From contig NC_088786.1 of assembly GCF_949628265.1 (NCBI RefSeq), positions 30,773,681 to 30,837,680 on the forward strand: DNA of 64,000 nucleotides. The letters run 5' to 3'. The notes under the pieces are model-generated. The model was not told the origin of the DNA. It was given only the letters and a program-made list of their open reading frames with translations, and made no database searches. Numbering within the stretch: the first letter of the stretch is position 1; every line of letters begins with the position of its first letter. This stretch comes from Cloeon dipterum (Eukaryota > Arthropoda > Insecta > Ephemeroptera > Baetidae). Below are positions 56,045-64,000 of this stretch, one piece after another. The position numbers and the translations under genes are program-made.

Positions 56045-59000
56045 TGACAAGACGTACACCGGGGCGGAAACAAACGAACTACGACGACACGCCTCAAACA
56101 AAGAATAAGTGGCGCGAAAAAAGTGGTTAACTCTCATTTCTTCATTAAGCTCGTTCAGAAATGGCTTAAATCTAAAAATGTGGATGAGAATAATTGGAAT
56201 TATTTGGCAATTTTATCCTTCCCAAATAATTTGGTTGATTCCTTGTAAGAATGAGAAGGCATTGATAGAGATAAAATAAATAATAAAATGTAGACGTGTT
56301 TTCCTGAATTTATTAATTTTTATATGTTTAAGACACAAATGACTAAATTATATTTTAAGTAAGAGGATAAAATTAATATTTCAAAAAATGTCATTTTTTA
56401 TTTTTGTGAAAATTGGGTGATTCCTATTTTAGAGCGAAGGGATCAGCAAATAGGTAGATTGGGTTGGTAGAACGGTAGGAGACACAAAGAAAATGACACA
56501 AGAATGTTGAGATTGAGACCTTTTACCTCTCAAAGGCGTAAAAGAACATTAAAATCGTTAAAATCCCTCTGATCTTCATTTTCTCTCGATCCTTCCCGTC
56601 ATTGTTTAAACAAATTAAAATATTAATTTTTAATTCATTCTTTTAATAGAGGGCAAAGTTACAATTTTTTAATTAATCTTGAGATAAAAAAGGTCACAGC
56701 TAGTCTTTCTAATTTAATTTTGGTGTTTTGTTCATCAATTTGGAGAGTATAAAATTTGGTTTTAAATTTTGCGTGTTGCACTTTGTTGCGTTGAGGGTAA
56801 TTAAATTAAATACCAAGGTCTATAGTACTGAAAAATTTAGCACCGAAGTAAAAGTATAATATCCAACACGTGCGTCTTCTACAGTTCCTGTTATTTTATC
56901 AAAGGTATAGCGATATGCTCACTAAAGCGCATTCATCGCACGCTAAGTAAGTGTTTAAAAATAACGTATCACTCATATGCATTATTTGGTCGCACCCAAC
57001 ACCTCTTTGGTGACCATGAAAACCATTAATCTTCCGATATATCTGAATATTTCGGGGTTTAACAATAGAGCGGTGTTTTATTTTTGAGTATTGAGTAGTG
57101 CGGGGCACGCTTTAACTGTGCTGTATCATCTCTAACAATTTTGACAGTGTGCGCACGCGATGACATCATCCCATATGTCAGCTATTTATTTTGCACTCGT
57201 AAAACAAGGTTCCCTTGACCATGCATAGAGGCTCTATAGTTTATGAACACAGGATAGAGTGACGGAATGAGTCGACATACTGACTGATAATAAAGGCTCG
57301 CCACGTTGGAATACACGATAGCCGAGATTTTAATTTGAATTTTGCAAAAAGCTCCAATTGGTTTAGTTAATTTTTATATGAACTTGTATTGAAATTTTGT
57401 ATTTTTCATGGAGGTATTGTTTGTATATGGCTATTTTTTTAAATTAAAAATAAAAATATTGACTAGTTTTGTCTGCGTGAGATTTAATTCAACGTTAAAA
57501 TAAACTATTTTACAATTGTTACAAACTGTGGAAAGTTAGTTCCTCTTCTCTTAGCCAAGGAAAAACAAAATTTGATGGAGGAGCGGTGATTCTTTAGGAA
57601 AGAGCACCGCGTTTAATTATTTTCCTCGAAACCACAAACAGCTAACAATTTCTCGGCCTACACTGATTATTTTAAAATAACAAAATAAGATATTTCTTCA
57701 CAACTTGACACGCATAGATAGGGACAAAATTTATTTCCAGCTAAATGCTGGATGGGATGAGTCAAGTCGTGTGAGCGGAGAGCCTCCAACAGGCGGCCAA
57801 AATTAGCTAATACATAAACACACAAGCCGCGCGCGAGACGTATATCCTGCCTCGCCCCTCGTGACATCTCGTTGCCCTTTTTAAATTAAAGTTGAATGCA
57901 AATCGATCAAAGTATTCCCAGCAGAGGACAATAATTTATTTACGATGCTTTTGGTGCGCACAGAAATTAAAGCGAGGCAAAGAAAATTTTGGGAAGACAA
58001 CTCACCAAATGGAGCTTTTGACGTCCTTTAAGCAGGTCATGCCGCCGTCGGTGGAATTCCGCGGATCGCTCATAAAAAGTTGTCACAGCACACAGACACA
58101 CGCGAGCAGAGAGAGTGAATCAGACGTGCATGCTGCGGCCATCAGCCAGCCAGCCGGCGGTGCTGCAGCTCGTCGCCTCGTTCTACGCACACTGACGATG
58201 ACGACCTTTTTTAATACCATAACTCAGTCAGCAGCAGCGCTCCGATCACCAAATTCCTCCGTGCGGCGCCTCCTGCGCGTGGGAGAAACAAAAATTGGAA
58301 AAATTAAATTAAAAAAAACACACGCCCAATTTTATCAACAAACCTGCACCCACGCAATTAGGAAACCTTTTTCTCCGACTCGGCTCTCGCGAATGACTGT
58401 GACTGCAGAATGAATTTTTTAAAAGGCGCGTCCACACGACGACACTACTTCTTGCTCGCGGGATGTGACAGGGCGCGCGGCGCTTCGCTTTTATATGGAT
58501 GTTTGCCTTTTAGAAAAGGAAGAAATGCTGTGCCCAGCATTTTAATTGTCGCTGCTTTTGTGATGAGCGTGTACTGCTTTATATGGAATCTGGCTCTGTT
58601 TGCGCCGCGTGCACTAGCCATACACTGCTCCGGGCAAATTTTGTTGTTTTTCTATTTAATGACTTATTTAAAATTTTAAACCTAATTATAATGACCAGTT
58701 TGCACTAGTAATGTCCAATCGCAGTATATTTAAAATCGCAAGCAAAGCGAGGAAAGGCTATATCTTATCTTTGTCGTATTAAATTGTTATCTCTCAGTCA
58801 ATGAAAAGAAAAATCCATTGTTAAGTTAAAATCGCGAGAGTGATGCATGAATGAATAATAAAATAGTATTACGTTAAATGCTGTAATTTTATTAATTTTA
58901 TCCAATTATATATTGTAAAAAAATAAATGTGGAAAAAAATCCTATTTTATATTAAGATCATTAATCTTAATTAAAAGAAACTGTATTTAATATTAAAAGT

Positions 59001-59295
59001 GAAACTAGCATGTTGGGAAGATAAAATTAATTTAATATTCAAGGCCATTTTTATGCCCAAATTTGTTTACCAGCGCCTATTGATCTAATAGACACTAGAC
59101 AGTACGGCGCAAGATATGAAGTACATTGTAGAGCACTAGATGGCGCAGCTGTACACCAAGAAGTGTGACTCACTCTTCCCTCTCATTGCATTGCTCACAT
59201 CAGCTGTGGAGGAAAACAATTATATCGGAATCTGACACAAGTGGCCGTTAAATCCGGAAATTAGACGATTTTTCTGTGTTAGCAAATAGAGAACC
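56045..59295. other. Intergenic region between Dlic and lgd promoters
   Basis: No exon recognised. AT-rich except at about 57750-58650, which is GC-richer with CG dinucleotides and a 173-codon open frame (57892-58413). That frame reads as low-information sequence with a final stretch of lysines and has no recognisable domain. The patch may be a distal promoter or leader exon of an unidentified transcript. Immediately upstream of lgd, 59200-59295 is probable 5' UTR. Confidence 0.5.
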
Positions 59296-62200
59296 ATGTT
59301 CGGCTGGAGCAAAAAGGAAGAGAAGAAGCCGGCAAAACCACGGAGAAAGGCAAACCTTTCGAACGTGAGTCTTGAACTTTATTATTTTTATTGCAAAGGT
59401 TTTATTATTCGTTATTGTGGTTAATTTTATTGTATGTATCATAGCTTGGGCTATTTGACATACCTGGAGACTACGACCAAATGGGTGCTGATGGAGATGG
59501 TGACACTGACGATGAAGACCTGGAGGCCGAACTAGCCAAATTGACCACTGCCGGAGCAGCAAAGCCGCGCCCGAAGAAAAAGCCTCCTCCGGCTGTCGAT
59601 TTGGACGCGATGATTGCAGCCAGCATGAAGGACATCCCTTCAGATGAGGAAATTGGCTCTGACGATGATGATCCTGCTCTCTTGGTAATATTATTATCAA
59701 TTTACATGTATCATTTTATAGAACTGACATGTTTTTTTTCTAAAAAATATTTGTTTATTGCTCAAATGAAAATATTTATCAGATATGTTCGATTTCACAA
59801 GCTTGAATTGTTCTATAGCATCAACACAGTGTTTTAGTTTCAAAATAAACTCATATGTTTTGATGCTCAATCATGTTTCTTGAAAATTCAGGAGGAACTT
59901 GGAGATTTGCTGTCTGACGGAGATGAAGATGAAGCTCAGCCAGTTCCCGTTGCACCTCCACGAAAGTCATCTGCGCCTGCGACACCAGCCCCTACTCCTG
60001 CAACCCCAGCTACCTCCAGCGCTGGAAGTTTGGTTGGAATTCTGGAGGAACGGTTAGACATGTACAGAAAGGCAGAGGATGCTGCTAAACAGGCTGGAGA
60101 TTCATCCCGGGCTAGAAGGCAAGAGGCTAAACTAATGTTCTCTCATCAATATTAAGGGTTGAAATGACTGTTGCAGATTTAACAGAGGGTTCAAAACTTT
60201 GACGGATCAGATAAAGCAGGCGAAAGCTGGCAGAAATGTGCCTGAAGACGAAATTCCACCACCTGTGTCGGTGACAGCTGGAAATAAGCCTGCAACACCT
60301 GCATCACCTCCTGTTAAAGTGACTGATGCTTCGCCTGAAGAGATCAAACCACCGCCCATTCAAGGTAATTTTAAGCAAGAAATGTACATGTTAATAATAG
60401 TACTTTATCTCTTTCCCTCCACAAGCATTAAATCCTGAAAAAATATGCATGACTTTATGGTTAAATTTAACATTGAAACGCACTGGGGTAAAGCTCGTGT
60501 AATTTCCCTGCAAATTTTTTTAATTATTTGAGAAAATGTAAGGATCAGATTTCAAACGTTTTGGTCAGATACAAGCATGTTGGCGTTGCAGGAAGGCCCA
60601 TAATTTTTTTGGTTCATTCCAGTGCTTTCTTGATATAAGTTTAGCAAATTTTGCTTTTATCTAGATATATTATACTTTGTCACATTGGTTTGTATTGCAT
60701 GAGAAAATCTACCCAAGTAAGCATAAATTCAGATTTATTTTGATAATTTACCAAAGTTAACACTTAAATTATATGGTAATCATCATTCTTTTGTTACGCA
60801 CAGAGCCACTTCAGCCGACTCGAGCGCCACCTCCTGTTCCACCTGCACCAGTGACTGTTGTACCAAAGGTTGCTGAAGAGAACAGCGCTCTGGTGGAATT
60901 GCAACGAAGACAAAATCTATTTAAACAGGCTGCATTGAGCGCCAAAAGAAGTGGAGACACTGAATCGGCTGTGAAATATTTGAGAATATCGAAGGTAGAT
61001 TATTTTTCTCACCGATTTTCCTCAACCCTTTCTTACACTTTCAACTTTCAGCAATTTGACTCTGTAATTGCCGCAGTGAAAAGTGGCAATCCAGTTGATC
61101 TCTCTGAGATGCCAGATCCGCCTTCTAGTGAAGCAGCCACCATCTTTGTAAAACCAGCTGCTCCGAGACCCCCGCAACCTGTTGTGGCTGAAACGCAGGC
61201 CTCAAGTGAACCAGCTGATCCAGAGTCTATGCCCGAGCCATTGTCCACGCCAAAGGTCCCCAGTCTGCCGGCTGAGCTGCTTGAGCCTCCTGCTCCAACT
61301 TCTGTGGCGGAAGCTCTCAATCAGCGGTTGGCCAGGTACCAGGCTGAAGAGCAGCTGGCCAAGGAAGCAGGAAACACCAGCAAAGCCAGGAGGATGGGCC
61401 GCATAACCAAGCAGTACCAGGATGCCATTAAAATGCATAAAGCGGGGAAACAGATTCCTGTTGATGAGCTGCCTACCCCTCCAGGTAAGATTAAATTTTG
61501 GCCGTTGGAGCATTAAATTCAGAAGATAAAAAATGTGTATCTTGCGAGTATATCTCGTCATAATTTTTGTTTTGATGATTTTTTCGTGGTTTAAATAATT
61601 TTCAATGCTAATTTATAATTATAAACGCAAAATAAGTTAAAAATTCTTGTTATGTTTACTTCCTGTTTGTAAAAAATATTATATTTAAAAATCAGTCAGA
61701 AAAATTAGTAACCCCTTCCAGAATTCAAGCAATTGATTCTTGGTATTCATCTAAGGAAAAACTAACCGAGGAAATAGTTTTATTTGTATAAAACCGCGAA
61801 AATTTTTATTTTAATAGGAATTTGCAAATATTTATTGTAAGACCAATTGCGGGATTAAGCATAATAAGAAATTTTACTGATTCAAAATAATGATTTAGCA
61901 AAAAAATGGTGACAAATTCCCCTGTTGGAGGTGAAAATTTCAATTATTTGCTTCTATAGTTAGGAAAATGAAATTTAAATATTGAGCAAGAAAATAAGTA
62001 ACAGAATAAATTGATGAACTGGTTTTGTGATTGATTCTTTTATGGATCTTCTTACGCAACTTTTAAATTTCACATCCTGACTGATCAAACGAATAGATGA
62101 TTCCCACCTTGAACTAAGGATTTTTTTACGTTTGTTTAAACATCTTTTTTAGACCTTTCCAAATTGATCCAGGTATCATTCCACAGCCTCGTGCACAAAT

Positions 62201-63828
62201 GGGCAAAAATAGAATTATCAACCTAAATTTAACAATTTTTTTTAACCTTCTATGAAAAATTTATTATTTTGCTCAAGCTTACTTTACCAAGGAAATGTAG
62301 GAATTCGCGCCTCTGCTCCACCAAAAAATATTGAAGGCTTACAGAGAAGACTAACTACTGACCCGCCAATAATAAAATAGCCATATGAAATTCCTTGGCC
62401 TGATCCTGGGAAAATAAACAAATAAATAGACATCACGCTTATGTGTCAAACCATTGTATGGTTTTAGGCTATGCGCCCATCCCTGTTCCCGGTGCAGCCG
62501 CACCTGCAGCTCCCCCTGCACCAGCGCTTCCTGCAGAGGAAGAAACGCCACATCCCCCAAAAGTCGCAAGGCCGCCGAGACCAGACGTGCCTCAGGCAGA
62601 ACCGCAGCCGCCACGTAATAAACCTTTACTGTAAAAATCCTTCAAAACTGCCTTGCAGATTTTATTGCTTGTCCTCATGCCGGACCACACAAGTTACGAT
62701 TGCGAATGGTTGTTATTTCAGCTCGCAAAAACACGCAGACGAGGCAAGAGAAACAAACAATGGAGCTGCTTGCCAAGCAGAAGGAATTTAAAGAAGCTGC
62801 GCTTACTGCCAAGAAGCAGGGCGATCTTGAAGCCGCGCGTGAGCTCCTTCGGCAGGCCAAGGGTTTTGACCTGGTGATCCAGGCGTCCCAGTCAGGTCTG
62901 CCTGTCGACTTCAGCTCTTTGCCCGTTCTACCCAGCTTGAACGACTCCACTGACAGCGAGTTTGAGTACATCTCGCAATCAGAATGCACTGGAGACGATG
63001 CATCCGAGATCTACCTCAAAATCGAAGAGGATCTTAAGAAGCAGTTAAAAGTGCTGATCAATTTATTATTTCTGGTCCTTGAGTAAGACTGAAATAAATG
63101 TTTCAGCTTTGTATCGCTACCAGAGATCATTTCAAAGCGACTGGTGATGTTGCTGGAGCAAACAGATTCGAGCAGCTGGCCTTACAAACCAAAAGAGACT
63201 ACAGTATGGTCAAAGCGTGTCATTTGAGGGGCGAGACTTTGCCTCGATTCCGCTACGAAAACCGTGCCTTTCAAATTTTACAGTGAGACACTCAATCTAT
63301 ATTGGTAGGAGTTACATAATCATTTACTTATATATTTTAGATGCAACACCGACCTTGGCGAGAATGATTTGGAGCTCGTAATTGTGCAGGGCATTAGCTA
63401 CACTGTTCCAAATCCAAAAGAGATTGACACATACGTAAAATTTGAATTCCCGTTTCCTTCAGTGAGTTCATCCCTTCTCTGTAAAGATTATCAACTGAGA
63501 TACAAAAAATTTGCAGGAGAATCCACCCAAAGATAAGACTGCGTTAATCAGGGATACGAACAATCCTCAATACAATCATAATTTTACTCTGGCCATCGCC
63601 AGAAATTCACGACCATGTCAAAGGATGTTCAAAAGACACGCCATCAAGCTTGAAGTTTGGTCCAAAGGGTATGCTAAAAACTGATCGAAATAATCTTGCT
63701 TCATTCCAATAAGTGGGTGCTCCTGGTGTTGTTGCAGGGGATTCTTGCGGGGCGACACTCTCCTTGGAACAGTACTCGTTAAGCTGTTGCCGTTAGAAAC
63801 AAAGTGCACTATTCACGAAACATTCCCA
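59296..63828 (+). CDS. l(2)gd1: Lethal(2) giant discs / CC2D1 endosomal ESCRT-III regulator (3' partial)
   Basis: Cytosolic protein that binds the ESCRT-III subunit Shrub/CHMP4 and limits ligand-independent Notch activation in endosomes. Exons: 59296-59364, 59445-59684, 59892-60118, 60177-60364, 60804-60994, 61052-61484, 62468-62614, 62722-63050, 63107-63282, 63341-63461, 63517-63668, 63738-63828; phases agree, 788 residues before the edge (Drosophila about 816), so only a short end is missing. The N-terminus MFGWSKKEEKKPAKP and GLFDIPGDYDQM is typical. Four DM14 modules follow at about 153-220 (ILEERLDMYRKAEDAAKQAG), 268-330, 395-455 and 503-565, separated by Pro-rich linkers. A C2 domain begins near residue 650 (FQILQCNTDLGENDLELVI, YVKFEFPFPS, LEVWSKGGFLRGDTLLG). 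The intron at 60119-60176 is 58 bp and uses a GC donor. Confidence 0.95.
61485..62467 (+). other. AT-rich intron of lgd
   Basis: The longest lgd intron (983 bp), between DM14 modules 3 and 4. It is AT-rich, and no exon, RNA gene or repeat was recognised in it. Confidence 0.7.
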
Positions 63829-64000
63829 GTAAGTATTCTTCTTAATAATTAAGCGGTTGATTAGTTTTAGGGCTGCAAGATGGGAACATGGTCAATATTT
63901 TGATCTTCCTCTAGGGAGAAGGAAATTTTTTGGTAGTTTATTAGGAACACAATACTATGGGTACAAATTCAAGAATAATTCTAGTTTTGGTTGCCCTTCC

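Noticed and set aside
57892-58413. 173-codon open frame on the plus strand
   Set aside because: No recognisable domain, composition close to random with lysine runs from poly-A, and no link in phase to neighbouring exons. The GC-richer DNA explains the lack of stops.

Overview
The window is nuclear DNA of a compact-genome arthropod, most likely an insect. Genes are split by GT-AG introns, many under 100 bp, and AT-rich introns alternate with GC-richer exons. Gene content matches Drosophila-type orthologues (Ndae1, Gpo1, Spps, mRpL15, Utp23, Dlic, lgd). The species cannot be named from sequence alone. All exon coordinates were derived by hand from splice sites, reading phase and family resemblance.

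Layout. 1-3183: no confident exon; probably upstream intron or promoter of the first gene. 3184-15374 (+): an SLC4 sodium-driven bicarbonate/anion transporter (Ndae1 type), 5' end missing, with three phase-1 cassette exons in the N-terminal domain and three alternative C-terminal exons. 19205-23008 (-): mitochondrial FAD glycerol-3-phosphate dehydrogenase. 26993-33087 (+): a glutamine-rich Sp-family zinc-finger factor (Spps type), whose first intron carries a GC-rich minisatellite. 38983-48676 (+): a secreted/type I membrane protein with an FN3-like fold, a lone ZP-N-like module and one transmembrane segment. Its introns hold a U4 snRNA gene (44547-44690) and a 1.95 kb near-perfect foldback element (45084-47028).

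48827-56044 is a tight housekeeping cluster. Utp23 (-) and mRpL15 (+) diverge from a 140 bp shared promoter. Utp23 converges tail to tail with the ZP-N gene, and mRpL15 converges with Dlic (dynein light intermediate chain, -). 59296 to the right edge (+) is lethal(2) giant discs / CC2D1, with four DM14 repeats and a C2 domain; its last exon(s) lie outside.

Most notable: (1) a U4 snRNA whose kink-turn stem has changed by compensatory substitutions; (2) a long-hairpin element 13 bp from a splice acceptor, with a diverged relative filling most of a Gpo1 intron right up to the donor; (3) the FN3/ZP-N/TM protein with no ZP-C; (4) two GC-AG introns. The genes have no shared pathway. Proximity here reflects compact packing, although mRpL15 and Utp23 both serve ribosome production and share a promoter.
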